From Sciurus carolinensis (Eukaryota > Chordata > Mammalia > Rodentia > Sciuridae): DNA of 64,000 nucleotides. The DNA lies in NCBI RefSeq assembly GCF_902686445.1, contig NC_062220.1, positions 95,728,143 through 95,792,142 on the forward strand. Reading direction: 5' to 3'. Both the position numbers and the translations under genes were made by a program. This document shows positions 44,070 to 56,124 of the stretch, one piece after another (within the stretch, counting starts at the first letter, position 1; every line of letters begins with the position of its first letter). The notes beneath the pieces are model-generated. The model was not told the origin of the DNA. It saw nothing but the letters and a program-made list of their open reading frames with translations, and made no database searches.

Positions 44070-46085
44070 CATTTTTGGCAAGTAGTTTGGGATTTTAAGG
44101 GGAAACTTCGGTGGGTTGTTTTGAAGCTACTTTAAGTGGTTGGGATGTTTCATTTGCCTCTCTCTTGCTCTTGGGCAGTGTGGCAAAAATAACCTATGTA
44201 TTTACCGACTCTAATTTTAAACGACAAGGTTTCTTTCAATGAAGTCAGGGATTCCCTAATTTTAAATAACTTTGCATAAACCAAGACGTCCTACCCCCAA
44301 TCTGGTATTTAGGAGAAATTATTTAAGTCATGCAAACTGCTTCATTTTCAAAGCAGAAATCAAACATGTTAAATCTCAGCCTTGCTGGCAGGAGGTAGCA
44401 GGAGAAACACCTGTCCTCTCCAAATTCAGAAATCTTTGTCATGGCTTCACTGGAAAAGGCAGATAGTTGCTCTGCTTTCCCTTCTAACTGGCAAAGGAGA
44501 GCATTTGGGAGGCTGGGAGGCATCAAAATTTAAGGTGGAAAGAAAAGTTCCCCTTTAAGATTCAGCCCCCTTCCAAGGAGGTTAAAAGTTTAACCCTATG
44601 TTGACTGTCCATTAACAGCACATAACACTGTGAAGCCTTTGAAATGTGACTAGTCCTGAGATGTTCTGTAGGATAAAATAGGCACAGAATTTAGTTTGAA
44701 GACCCGAATGTAAAATAGCTTAATTATTTTATATTCATTGTATCCTCTCAATGAATAATGAAACTATAGGTTAGATATATTGTAAGTCAATTTGGTTACT
44801 GTATCAGTTAAGATATAAATACATGTATAATTATACATGTATAATTCAAATTAATTTCTTTTTTATGCATTTTAAAGTGGCTACTAGAAAAAGCCAGGGC
44901 ACACATATGGCTCTCATCAGTGGCTCACATTATACTCCTAATGAACAGCCCTTATCCAACCCCTTATTACAGATATAACTCTGGGAGGCAGTAATAGTAG
45001 TAGTAGTATTGCTTGGGTCCAGATGATTATAAGCCAGTAACTTAAAGCAGGGTGATTCCAGGAAAGTGAACTTCTCTATTCCCTTGTCTATAAAACAGTA
45101 ATGGAATAATAATAACAGTCAACAGGGCAACTATTAAATGAGGTCATTTAATAACTAATTACTAAGTGGAGACTTTACTAATGAATCAATGAGATGCTTG
45201 TAGTGATGAGTATGAATATGATCTACAACTTTCTAGCAGATGCATATTAAGACCTTAACTTTAGTGCAGGTATCTAGAGCCCTCAGTATGTGTGAGATGT
45301 CATAACCATCTCCTCCTTGCACAACAATTAGAGAAATATAGTTCCCTATAACCTGTGGTCCCACCACTGCCCTCTGCAGTTAATATAGTGTAGGCCACAT
45401 CTTTCCTCCATGAGATAATTTTTTTTTTCAAATCTTTCATGATAGTCCCCAGATTTACATAATGATTTCCTTCCAAGGATTAAATATCTTTAGTTACTCT
45501 GAGTCCCTCAAATGTGAAATGATTTCTGATTTCTCTTATCTTAGCCATCGTCCCCCTGAAGGACACCATTCTCTGTCCTTAAACAAATTAGTTGTGTTGC
45601 AGATTAATCACCTAATTAGCCATTAACAAACATAATACATATGAGCTCTTGTGAATTACTTTTCAACTGTACCTTATTGCTGATCCAAGTGCAAGAGGAA
45701 AATGGGAACTCCATTACTATATTATGTTAAGCCATATTCCTTCTTGCGGAGTTGGTCTTTGGGACCAAAATCCACCTGGTTCACCTTCTCTAAGTCTCTT
45801 TGGATTGATTCAATTTCAGGCATTCAGTGTCTTCCTGTAGCCACAAATGAGTTGACAATTCTATGATCTCCTGTGGCACTCCACTAAGGACCCCCTAGGA
45901 CTCCATCTGCCTTGGCGTGGAATAGTATTCTTTGGTTTTCTGGTTCATTCTGTTATTAATTGCCTTCTTACGTTGTCATCTCCAGACCTCACTTTCCTAT
46001 TGTATCTATGAAGACATCATAGTGATCTTAGAGAAATCTACCTTCTTTCTGGGCCTACTAGTGGTCGGTAGTGGCACAGTAAAGT
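44070..46085. other. Unassigned sequence right of the CpG island
   Basis: A/T-rich. A weak plus-strand MIR may lie at 45045-45165 ('ctattcccttgtctataaaa'). A short palindromic ATACATGTATAATTATACATG-type stretch lies at 44820-44843. No exon is seen. Confidence 0.4.
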
Positions 46086-46089
46086 GGGC

Positions 46090-46330
46090 AGTGTAGTGTA
46101 ATCACATATAAAGCCTCCATCTCTAGATCTGGTTGCCGTCAGGTATAAATACTAACATTCCCATTTTCTAGCTGTGTTGCCCTTGCAAATCACTCAGATC
46201 ATGGGATTGAAGCCACTCTTAACTGGTAGGATTGAGGAATGGCTAAGTGAGTTACTTCATTATGAAGTTCTTAGAGCAAGGCTTAGTACATAAAAATACT
46301 CAATGAATGTTAACTTAGCTATTATTAGTA
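46090..46330 (+). repeat. MIR SINE relic
   Basis: Plus-strand MIR: 'gatctggttgccgtcaggta', 'tagctgtgttgcccttgcaa', a diverged middle, and the end 'gcaaggcttagtacataaaa' followed by atactcaatgaatg. Confidence 0.65.
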
Positions 46331-47459
46331 TCTACAACAATCCTCCAATCCACCCATCATATGAACAGATTAAAAAATAAATAAAAAGAGCAACATCTAC
46401 TCTCTCTTTCCACATACAGTTTCTGCCTAGGGTGAAGGGAAAGTGCTAGTATTACTGACCTTTTTCAGCTCCTGGTCAGAGCTTGGGCCATTCAATCATT
46501 AGGTCACACTTTAGCAAGAAGGAGGTAAATTCTATGGCAGGGAACAGAATCCAAGTGCAGTTCTTCATTTGCACTTCCAGTAAGCCCACTTGGGCAGGGT
46601 TTGGACTCTGTACCAATGGGTCAGTCTCACTGATGTCTCCAGTGGTTAGGGAGGTGAACTCAGGATCTCCTCTGTAGGACCACTCATCTCAATCTCAGGA
46701 TAAGTAGGAGAAAAGAGAGCAGGGTAGGGACAGATGACCAAAGAAGGAAACTCACTAAAGCATCAACCCTAAACTTCACTCCCCAGCCATGCTTTTATAA
46801 GAAGACTTTGCACTGTTGATGGATGGATAGGTGTTTGGGGGAGTTTCTCAGATTTAAATACCTTGATCCTATATTTTCCAGATTTTTATTCTTTGGTACA
46901 TGTTCAGAACTCCAAGATAGGAGAGGTGAGTGGGAGCTTATCAAAATGTCATCATGAAGCTTCTAAGTGCAAAAACGTCCTGTTGTATTTTTAATCAATG
47001 ATGACTCATGTTGATCAACTCTTTCTTTTTCTAAGTGCTCACAGATACTCATTTGTAACCCATTAAATAAAAATATTTATTAGGTTCCAAATGGACCTTG
47101 TATAGTTACTAATACATTTATTAATATGCTTTGGAATTCTGTCCCAAGTTGTCAGTCAATTTCCCTGATCTATAGCTTGACCGACCTACTCCCTTGTCCT
47201 ATGTTAGAAACTGGTTCATGCTGGTCTGCCTCCAGTCCTTGACAGCTCTGGGAACAGACAGTGGCTCCAGTTCAAGGAAACCACTGCACCAGGGATAATG
47301 AGGTCTGAGCAGCAGGCAAACACCTGTCATCCAGAACCACCAAGCTCAGGACTGGGGCAGCAGACTTCATTTGTGTGCACAGAGTACCTCAGAAGGGAAG
47401 CAGGGCAGCTCCCAGGGTGATCAAGAGAGATATGCCATGCACCCTCCTAGCACTTCCAT
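46331..47459. other. Unassigned sequence
   Basis: Nothing gene-like, and no repeat is recognised with confidence. Confidence 0.4.
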
Positions 47460-47985
47460 TCTAGATAAGAAGACAGACTTAAAGGAACAAGTAGTAACAA
47501 CTGAGGAATGTGATCAGGGAAGGGCGGAAGGTTATGGTGCTGGGATCAAGGATACTGATCTCTTCTGCAAGTCAGGAAAAGCCTCTTGGGGAAGCTCCAC
47601 TTGGGAGACCTGAAAGGTGAGCAAAATGGTATGAGCCTCTGAAGGGGCAAAGGAAGTGGGTCAGTAATAAGCAAATTCTCTTTGCATGAAGTCTGTAGAA
47701 ATCACAGTGTATACGTAACCTTAAAAAATCAACGTGGCTGAAGCGTGAAAAGATCAAAGTTAGATTATAAGAGCAGTGGACAAAAGTCAAAATATGGGAG
47801 CATTTGAGAGTCATTTCACAGAATTTGAGTCCATTAACAACAGAAAGATATTGAAACATTTTTGGTTTGGTCTGGTTTTGTCTTGTTTTTCACTGAAATG
47901 TTCTAAGCAAGAGATTCTCGTGGTCACTTTTATTTCAGAAGTCATCCTACTGGATAGAGAGAGGATTAAAAGGTAGACAAAACTC
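47460..47985 (-). repeat. L2 LINE fragment (antisense)
   Basis: Complement of L2: 'caggaaaagcctcttgggga' followed by agctccacttgggagacctg, 'ctctgaaggggcaaaggaag', a 'gtggctgaagcgtgaaaaga' block, and 'attctcgtggtcacttttat'. Confidence 0.6.
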
Positions 47986-48024
47986 CATGTGGGAAGAATA
48001 GTGTCTTCCCATTCTGTTGACTGC

Positions 48025-48371
48025 CATGCCAAAATTCCATACTGGGTGAAAAAGAACAGAAATTGATTTTTTTTTTTTTTTTTTTGTTTTTCACAGTTCA
48101 GGAAGCTGGAAGTCAGAGATCAGAAAGCCAGCATGGTTGAGTTCTGGAGAGAGCACTCTTTCTGGCTTGCAGACTGCCTCCTTCTCTCCTTGTCCTCACA
48201 TGGCACAGAAAAGAGAGAGAAGGAAAGAGAAACCATGAGGTTCCTAATAGCATGACCTCATCTAACTCTAATTACCTCCCAATGGCCCCATCTCCAAATA
48301 CCATCACATTGAGTTTAGACTTCAGTGCATAAATTTGGGAAAGTGAACACAAACATTCAGTCCATAACTCA
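48025..48371 (-). repeat. MLT1-type MaLR LTR (antisense)
   Basis: Reversed LTR: 'aaaattccatactgggtgaa', an internal T run (48067-48084), 'cacagttcaggaagctggaa', 'ctccttctctccttgtcctc' followed by acatggcacag, 'tccaaataccatcacattga', and 'gaacacaaacattcagtcca'. Confidence 0.8.
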
Positions 48372-48820
48372 TAGGAAGTCAAGGTCAAGAACCAGCACAG
48401 GAAATGAAAGGGTCAACAGACATGACAGCTTGCTTGACTCCTGATCATTTCTGTGACACCATCACCCTGAATTCATCTCCAGGATGTTCCCCATTTCTTA
48501 GTCATTATATTACTGACATCTACCTTGAAACAACATTTATTCCCTCCACCCCCTTTGTTCCAGTCATCCCACACTACTTTAAAACAAAAATATTTTTACG
48601 GACTTCCAACTCACCTGTTAACCAAATGTGATATCCTGTTTGGAGTTTTGTTTGGTGGGTTTATCAAGCCTTTTCAGATTATACCCATGTATCCATGGTC
48701 TACCTTCCATTATCCAAAGACCAATGGCCAAAGAAGTAGCATTGATAGTAACTCCAGGAATCCTTCCAACACTACAATAAATACTAACCAAAGGATTGAC
48801 CTGCCAGTCTCATCAGAGCA

Positions 48821-48989
48821 AAATATGTAGAATTTTTTAAAAAATTCTTTTAGTTGTAGATGGACACAATACCTTCATTTTATTTATTTATTTTCATGTG
48901 GTGCTAAGGATCAAACCCAGTGCCTCACGCATGCTAGGTGAGCACTCTGCCACTGAACTACAACCCCAGCCCAAATGTGCAGAATTTTT
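48821..48989 (-). mobile_element. Squirrel ID-type SINE (antisense) with target-site duplication
   Basis: The body (48838-48972) reads 'ttagttgtagatggacacaa', 'taccttcattttatttattt', 'catgtggtgctaaggatcaa' (B-box complement), and 'ctgccactgaactacaaccc' on the plus strand. This is the ID-derived SINE with an A/T-rich linker characteristic of squirrels. Flanks AAATATGTAGAATTTTT (48821-48837) and AAATGTGCAGAATTTTT (48973-48989) match at 15 of 17. Confidence 0.9.
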
Positions 48990-49009
48990 GAACTTCTGTG
49001 CACTGTAGT

Positions 49010-49170
49010 TTACAGGGATGACAATCTCAGCTCTTCTTCTTACAACCATGTAACCATGGACAAATTATTGTATTTATCTCTAAGTCTCTAAAGTGGGGAT
49101 GTTGGGATACTGACACCTCTTTCAAACAGTGCCTAGAATGTACTAAATGTTCAATAAATTGAGCCAATAT
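49010..49170 (+). repeat. MIR SINE relic
   Basis: Plus strand: 'gacaatctcagctcttcttc', 'accatggacaaattattgta', 'aagtctctaaagtggggatg', and 'gtgcctagaatgtactaaat' followed by gttcaataa. Confidence 0.75.
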
Positions 49171-49199
49171 GAATGTTAACCCCTATGTACTCATAAGTT

Positions 49200-51270
49200 A
49201 TTAATGTGTTACATGACAGGTAAATATTAATGTTCCTTACTCTGTCTTTTAAAATGTTTAGAGAAACACATGTTTATTGTAAAAGAAAAAGAAGAAGAAG
49301 AGAGTATAAAATAGTAAATACAAAGTGAAACTTCCCACATTTATCCCTAGGTCTAGTCCCTAGCAGCAAACACACTTAATCATTTTTGTTTTGCATTCTT
49401 TTGGTGATTAATGATACTGTTCTAATTGTTTACACTTCTTTGTTTTATCAGGTTCATATGGTATCTATTATCTCTGTTCTACAAAAGATATTTTAAACTT
49501 TTGCTTCTTACCAATTCTTCTATCAATTTTTCCCAATTCTTCTATTGCTTCTTTCATTGCATCATTGTATTTTTTTATTGATGGATTTTCTGTCACGTGG
49601 GCCTTCTGATATTTTCATTTGTGTGACTTATCTTCTTTCTCATTTTTCTATCCTTATTAGAAAATCTCCAGGTTCTTTTGGCTCATTCGGTCTTCAACTT
49701 TTCTGTTTTTTTCTTTTTATATAGTTTAGCAAGGTTCAAAATTTTTTTTGATGATCGTAACTTAAAATTTTCAATTTTCAATTGGCCTTATTGCATAGTT
49801 ACTTCTAGTGGGTGTATGTGCATCTCTCAGATCTCAGTCTTGCCAAGTCCAAAGTGCTATTGTAATCACTCTCCCACCTTCACCCAAGCTGCTGAGAATA
49901 TTGACTGTTGGCCTATGCCTGTGTATGCGTGTTTTCATTTCTAGCAACATTGAGAACCTCCTCTTTATCCTTGGCATCATGGACTCTTACCAGAATGGAA
50001 ATGGGAGTATTTTGTCATTGTTCCAACTTGGCCCTATACAGACCTTTTCAGTGTAGACCTCAGCCTGAGGAAACTTTTCCCTATATTGTCTTTACTTCAC
50101 TCCATTTCTCTGTATTATTGCTCCTGGAAGTTCTATTTAAATCATCCCAGACCTTCTGTCTCTTATTTTCCTTCCCTTTCCTACTCTATGTTCTTCTAGA
50201 AGATGCCCTTGGTTTTACTTTCTGACCCTTGTTTTGAATTCTTTTAGTTATTAGCCCTGAAGTTTTAGTAGTATTTCTGATAGTCCCTTTTTTCCATAGC
50301 AGCTCATTCCTCTTTTAAGGATATAATATCTTCTGAAATTTCTTCTGAGATTTTAATTAGAAGCTGTTGGTAGTTTTGTTGTCATTTTTAATTTCTTAAT
50401 TCTCTGTTTCCTGAATTCTCTGTTGAATGAAATTCCCTATTCTTTTTTGCTTGTTAGCATTGGTTCTTATCTCTGGCACTGAGGGTTTTTATTTTATTCT
50501 TTATAGTCTTGTGATTCTAGATCATTAGTTTATATTTCTTACCATTTTTATCCATGAACATAGATGATGTATATGTGTGGGTGTTTCAGCTATTACGAAA
50601 TTCCTTGTACCCAGCAGACCTCTCCTCAGTGCGTGAGGATTGCCTGGGAACCCTGTGTTTATGGGATATGAGCAATCCTCTCTTTAAAGTGTCCATACAA
50701 AACCACAGGCCTGCTCCCAAACCCTCAGATCACTGCCTCAGTTTCAGGGATGTCAATAGTAAACCTAGAGCCCCAACCCTTTTGGTTTCTGCAGACAGCA
50801 GCTCTGCATTTGTAATTAAGTGGTAAACAGTGTCAATGCTAGTCACCTAAATGTGGACAGGACCCAGAGGCCCGGTGCTTCTGCACCCTGTTTCTATCAC
50901 TGTCTTCCTGGATGATTGCTTCATATTCCATTCTTGACCCCAGGGCCTGCAGGCTCTGAGCTTGGAGCCTCGAGGTGTCTGATGAACAAATTTGTCCAAT
51001 GGCTTGATAACAGCCTTCTCTTGTATCTCCACTAGCTTCCATCTCCCTCCACTATAATAAGACAGTCGCTAAGATCCCATCTGCTTTCTATACTCACAAA
51101 TTCATCAGGCTCTGGACTGTGATCCTCCCTTTCCATTCTCCCTGTGATTTCCATGTAGCCCCCTTTGAATATATTTATTACTGTTTTAGTGAGATTTTTG
51201 GAAGAAGATGGGAAAAGACAAGTGTTCACATTACCACTTTAATCCAAACCTCCTTTAATTGTCTGAATCT
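49200..51270 (-). repeat. Probable old LINE relic, low confidence
   Basis: The plus strand is T-rich, with blocks such as 'ataatatcttctgaaatttc', 'ttgttgtcatttttaatttc' and ttttttgcttgttagcattg. At the right end is 'gagatttttggaagaagatg' with 'caagtgttcacattaccact'. This resembles the complement of the 5' part of old L1M/HAL1-type elements. Frames here (for example 49908-50225) look like shadows. The family and boundaries are uncertain, and part may be unique sequence. Confidence 0.35.
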
Positions 51271-51779
51271 ATTCAATCTAACAGCACCCACGTGCTGGAT
51301 TGACTAGAGACTCAATCTTAGTTGATTTCACAGATTCATTACCGCTTCATAAGTAAACCAGTAAAGTGGAATATTTATAGGTGACTGCCCCCTGCAAAGA
51401 AATTTCTTTGGCTTCATCATGATAGAAATTCCATGTTGAGGGCAAAAAGCCCAGCTAGTGTCCCCTGCTCACTCTCAGCTACATGTGGCTATGACAACCT
51501 CCCTTATTGGGATTTCCAAAGCCCTGGCACCCAGTTCTCAGTACTATGGTTTCCTACAGCCAACCCTCCCCTCCTTATGGGCAGAAAAGCTTTCCCAGAT
51601 TCTTCAAAATGTCAGTGTCATGAAAATCTTAAAAAGAAAGAAAAAAGGCAGTAAGAAAAAGTAAAGAGTCTGTTGTAGCTAAAATGAGCTTAATCACACA
51701 TAAAAAAGTGCACTGATCCTGATATGTGGGGGGAAGAGGATTTTCTATTTATTATATACATATGCATATATTATCAGGC

Positions 51780-52005
51780 CAATTAGATAAATTTAAATAT
51801 TTACTGTATATTAGACAATGTTATGGGATTAGTTTTCCTTAGATATAAAAATGGTATTGTTTGTATTAGGAATGTTCATATGCAAGTATATAAATCAAAA
51901 ATGGCAAAATGTAAACTTCTTGAACCTAGGAGGAGGGAACATAGGTATTCATATTTGAACATTCCTTCAAATTTTTGTATGTATGAAATTTTTGATAATA
52001 CATTT
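51780..52005 (+). repeat. Old L1M 3' end
   Basis: Ends with the typical block: 'acttcttgaacctaggagga', 'ggtattcatatttgaacatt', then 'aaatttttgtatgtatgaaa' and tttttgataataca. Part of a 119-codon frame (51823-52182) that is not a gene. Confidence 0.65.
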
Positions 52006-52559
52006 TTGGAGTCAAAGTCATATTTATTGGAAGGACAAGTTCTGAGTTATTTTATCAAGAGCTACCTGGGACTGGAGATTTGCCTGTATCGACCAGCTGA
52101 TGAGAATACTTGGGCCAATTCCACTGAGCAAATAGATTTCTCTTATAACTCCCTGAGCCTCAGAATCTGTCTACTGGAATGAGTTGGAATCTAGCAGGTT
52201 CTTATAGAGAGCTCTAAGAATACCTGCAAGGCTTTCACTAGAGACTCCATAGATAACAAAAGGACCATTTGGAAATGACTAAACTCACAGATTGAATTAA
52301 AACAGAATAAAATTGAATAAAATATACATTTAATTATTTAGTTAACTTAAGTTTAATTATACTCTTAATTATGAGACTCTGGTTTTCATCTCCAACCTGT
52401 TTTCTCATTAAACAATTGTTCTAAGAGTCTGTCTGGAGTTTCTTCAAAGTCATCATGTTTCTACCTGCTCGTTAACTTTATATATAGCCTCCAATATTAG
52501 AGGACAAAGTACTCCTTTTTCTTGAGAACTGGATTACCAATTACTATCACCAATAATTT
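52006..52559. other. Unassigned sequence
   Basis: A/T-rich, with repeated attaattta-like motifs near 52310-52370. Nothing else is seen. Confidence 0.4.
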
Positions 52560-53000
52560 GTAGGGTCCAGGCATGTTGTCTAATGGAACATCTCACACCC
52601 TGGATTTATCTGTTTCCTGTATATGGTTGTTTATAGTGCTGTTCTTTGGATTTCCATAGGAACTAGGTCTGATGAGCTTCACATTAAACATTCTTGGTGA
52701 GAACACTTCATGAGTGACATGGTGCTTCACACTGCATCACATCACTGTCAATCAGACCCACTACTGGTGATGTTCACCTGACCACTAGGCAATATTGTCA
52801 CCATTAACTAGATCTCTCCAGTGAAAAGGTACACTTTTTTCTTCACAGTTGAGAAATCTGTGGAAGGATATTTCATGCAAATATTCAATTCTAGAACAAT
52901 CTCTACCCTGATGATTTTAGCTGCTACTGATTATTCTTCCCAATTACAATTTTATTCAGCTTGCTTCCTAATATTTTAGTTTATTTCCCAATTCTGACTT
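52560..53000 (-). repeat. Old L1M 3' UTR (antisense)
   Basis: Complement of an L1M 3' UTR: 'ccactaggcaatattgtcac', 'tcacagttgagaaatctgtg', 'ttcatgcaaatattcaattc', and 'gatgattttagctgctactg' followed by attattcttccca. Confidence 0.6.
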
Positions 53001-53582
53001 CCAGTAGCCATACCATATCTCACTTCATTCCCGCCTCCAGGCACCCCTGGAATTGGTACTTTTCCTATGTTTAGCTGTTTTTGGAACCCTATTCTTTTGT
53101 ATTAGTACAGATTCAACTCATGTCTCCAGTCCTGTTGTCTTTCACTGTTTTGGCTTCAGTTTCTCATGATGTATGACCCAGAGAAGTACTTTCTCCTTCA
53201 GGGATGGAGGGAATTGGGCCTTTTTAGTGAGATGGGTGGGAGGAATTTATTTCTGTCTGGCTATAATGTAATACTATATCAATATTACATACTTTCTGGA
53301 GATACAGAGAGAGCTCCCAGCAGGTCATTGGTAGAAAATAACATGCTGTAATTTATCATGAAAGTATCCCAAGAAAAGGAATGGAATTGTTCTCTCTTTG
53401 TTTTCTGCAAGTAATAGTGTATTTGTCTACTATAATGAAAACTTGAGGCTGGGTACTTTATAAAGAAAAGAGGTTTATGTAGATTACTGTTATAGAGGCT
53501 GAAAGTTCAAATAGTATGGTGCTGGCTCAGATGAGCAGATCCTGCTTCCCCACTGTGGAAAATGGCATCGTAGTGGGAGTTC

Positions 53583-53584
<2 letters not shown>

Positions 53585-53623
<39 letters not shown>

Positions 53624-53646
53624 AGAGAGAGAGAGAGAGAGAGAGA
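53585..53646. repeat. (GA)n microsatellite
   Basis: About 62 bp of GA with two GAAA interruptions, grown from the GA-rich part of the MaLR LTR. Confidence 0.97.
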
Positions 53647-53671
53647 TCACAGGATGAAACAGGGGGAGCTG

Positions 53672-53909
53672 CTGCTAGTCTTTTTTTTTTTTTAATTTAA
53701 TTTTAGTACTGGAGATTGAACCCAGGAATGCTATACTGCTGAGAGTTACTCTTCCTATCTATCCTTTTTTTTTTTTTTTTTTTTTTTTTTGGACAAGGTC
53801 TCATTATGTTGCCCAGGCTGAACTCAAACTTGTGTTCCTCCTGCATCAAATGCCTTAGAAGATGCGATTACAGGCATGTACCACCAAACCTAAGTACTCC
53901 TAGTCTTTT
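53672..53909 (-). mobile_element. B1-dID SINE (antisense) nested in MaLR, with target-site duplication
   Basis: Poly-T, reversed ID half ('tactggagattgaacccagg'), a second long T run (53765-53790), and a reversed B1 half ('acaaggtctcattatgttgc', 'gattacaggcatgtaccacc'). Flanks CTGCTAGTCTTTT (53672-53684) and CTCCTAGTCTTTT (53897-53909) match at 12 of 13. Confidence 0.9.
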
Positions 53910-54092
53910 ATAGCAACCCTTTCTTGATAGCAAGAACTACCTTAATCTCTTCCCAGAAGGAAGCTCCAAATGATCTAATTACCTTGCACTATGATGCACC
54001 TCTTAAAGGTTCCCCACCTCCTATATCACTACATTGAACACCAGGTCTCCAATGCATGAAACCTTAGGAAACATATTTATCCAAGCGATACC

Positions 54093-54749
54093 AGAGAGGT
54101 AATTCCATGTCTGAACAATGAAAGGAATCAGATAATTTTCTTCTTAAAGACTATTCCTATGATCTTGACCTTCTTTTCTTTTGCATTTATTGGGCCAAGT
54201 TCTCCCACAGGACCTAAAGACCGTATAGGATCATAGCACACACAGCTATGTGAAGATGATGGGCCAAGTAGAGGGAAGTTCATATAATATAAACTTGATC
54301 TCAGGCTCACTTCTCTGGTGTTATATTCTACAATCAGCTTTCTGAAGTTTGGAGTTTTCATGAGTTTCTTTCAAGAGTCCTCTATTTTCCCTTTTGGCAT
54401 TCATTTGTCTTCTATACTTTGATTCCTTATGCCTTTATTGTTCTACTTTACTCCATTTTCTGTACTGCATAAAAAATTTATTTTCTATCAATTCCTTCTC
54501 TTCTGTGAAAGTAAGATCCTTCTATCCTTATTCTTTTAATTACTTTAATGGTGCATTATACTTATATGTAATAGTGGGATTCTCTATGCCATATTCCTTC
54601 TAGTCTAAACAACAAATCTCTCCACATTTAGGATTAAAATGTTCTCTTAAATCAGAAAAGGATTTTGTGCCTCTTTGTAGTCAATCCCATCCTCTCACAA
54701 CCCATTCACTCACCCAGTCCTAGGCAATCACTTATACACTGACACCATA
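54093..54749. other. Unassigned sequence
   Basis: Short frames on both strands and no repeat confidently named. Confidence 0.4.
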
Positions 54750-55080
54750 GATTGATTTGACCTTTTCTAGAATCTATATAAATGGAATCATGTACTCTTT
54801 TTTGTCTTGCTTTTTTTCACTGTCTGATATTTTTGAGATTCATCCATATTGTATATATCAGAAAATCATTGCTTTTTATTGCAGAGTGGAATTGCATCAT
54901 ATGGATATCTCATAATTGACTGGTTCATTTATTTATCCATCTGTGGTTGGACATTTGGGCCGCTTCCAGTTTTTAGGTATTGCCAATTAAACTGCTACAA
55001 ACTACAATTCCTACAGTTTGTATGTAAGCAAACGTTTTCATTTTTCATGAGTAAATGCCCAATTAATTGATTTTGGTGAT
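54750..55080 (-). repeat. Old L1M 3' fragment (antisense)
   Basis: Complement of the L1M ORF2 end and 3' region: 'ttgagattcatccatattgt', 'ttttattgcagagtggaatt', 'tttatttatccatctgtggt' followed by tggacatttgggccgcttcc. Confidence 0.7.
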
Positions 55081-55149
55081 GATTCCATGAGTTATCAGTT
55101 TGTTAAAACTCATTGAAAATGTAAACTTAAACTGAGTACATTTTGTCTT

Positions 55150-55660
55150 TCAGTATGTCACCGAAAGACAAATCCACCCACACTGTGTATTACTACTCAG
55201 CAGTAAAAGGAATCCACTTTTCATACAACTTGGACCAATTTCCAAAGAACTGTACCACATTTAAAAAAACCTACCCTAAAAGGTCGTATTCTGTATGATT
55301 CCATTTCAGTAACATCCCCAAAATGAAAAAGTGTAGAAATGGCTAGTGGGGAGAGGAAGAGTGTGTGTCTTTATAAAGGCTCCATGAGGGATCCTTGGGG
55401 CCTTGCAACTGCTCTTTATCCTGGCCATATGGATGTCAATATCCTCCTGATGGTGCTGTGATATTGCACCATATGTAGTGATATTGTGATCCTGGTACGA
55501 TACGGTTACTATTGCATCACCATTAGGAAACTGGATAAATGATACATGGAATCTTTCTCTATGATGTCTTACAACTGCACATGAACATTCGATAATCTTA
55601 AAAAGTTCAATATTTTAAAGTTTGCATTTTATCATTTGTAAATTATGCCTCATTCAAGTT
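55150..55660 (+). repeat. Old L1M 3' UTR
   Basis: Sense L1M end: 'tactactcagcagtaaaagg', 'attctgtatgattccatttc', 'ccatgagggatccttggggc', 'aaactggataaatgatacat', and 'tacaactgcacatgaacatt'. It lies head-to-head with the fragment at 54750. Confidence 0.7.
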
Positions 55661-55752
55661 GTTTCTATTATTTTTGCAAAACTCAGAATTGAACCCAGGG
55701 TCTTGCACATGGTAGGTAAGCACTCTGTCACTAATCTACACCCCAAACCCTC
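55661..55752 (-). mobile_element. ID SINE (antisense)
   Basis: Reversed ID: 'actcagaattgaacccaggg', 'tcttgcacatggtaggtaag', 'cactctgtcactaatctaca' and 'ccccaaaccct'. Old copy. Confidence 0.8.
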
Positions 55753-56124
55753 AAGTTGCTTTTTTAAAAGTTCTCCTTTCAGAATGTAGAACATACACTC
55801 CAATATAGTGTCCAGAGCCACTCAAAAATTTTCTGAAATACATTTCCCTCATTTTCCAGGGATAGTCACAGTAATCTGATGCTGTGAGCCGTATTACTCT
55901 TCCATCTTTTCTCTTAATCAAATACTCTCCAAGATCAAATCACACCTTGTAACTTCCCTGCCTGGGTTACCACATACAATTCAGGAGATCAGCATACTAG
56001 CTGTGCCTCTCCAAAAACATAAACATCTAGAGAAACTTAACTTACCTATAATTGTACATCCATTGATTTTTCAAAAAAATTTAGTCCCCAGATTGATGAA
56101 AGTTTACTCTCAACTCTAACTCTC

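Larger units (their letters stand above)
53415..54092 (-). repeat. MaLR LTR (antisense), expanded by a GA tract and split by a SINE
   Basis: Reversed LTR: 'gaggctgggtactttataaa', 'aggtttatgtagattactgt', 'gggagttcatgagagagaga'. After the SINE, 'tctcttcccagaaggaagct' comes before 'ccaaatgatctaattacctt', and 'cacctcttaaaggttcccca' follows. The reading order resumes after the SINE, so the SINE is younger. Confidence 0.8.

Noticed and set aside
43544..44098. 184-codon plus-strand open frame, longest in the window, across the CpG-island edge
   Set aside because: Arg/Leu/Pro/Ser-rich translation from GC-rich DNA that is open in several frames on both strands. No domain or signal peptide. It crosses the composition boundary and the predicted promoter motifs.
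44820..44843. Possible cruciform or regulatory palindrome (ATACATGTATAATTATACAT)
   Set aside because: Short A/T-rich palindromes are frequent by chance in DNA of this composition, with no supporting context.
54750..55660. Single 5'-inverted (twin-primed) L1
   Set aside because: Both arms contain the same part of the L1 3' region, which twin priming would not duplicate.
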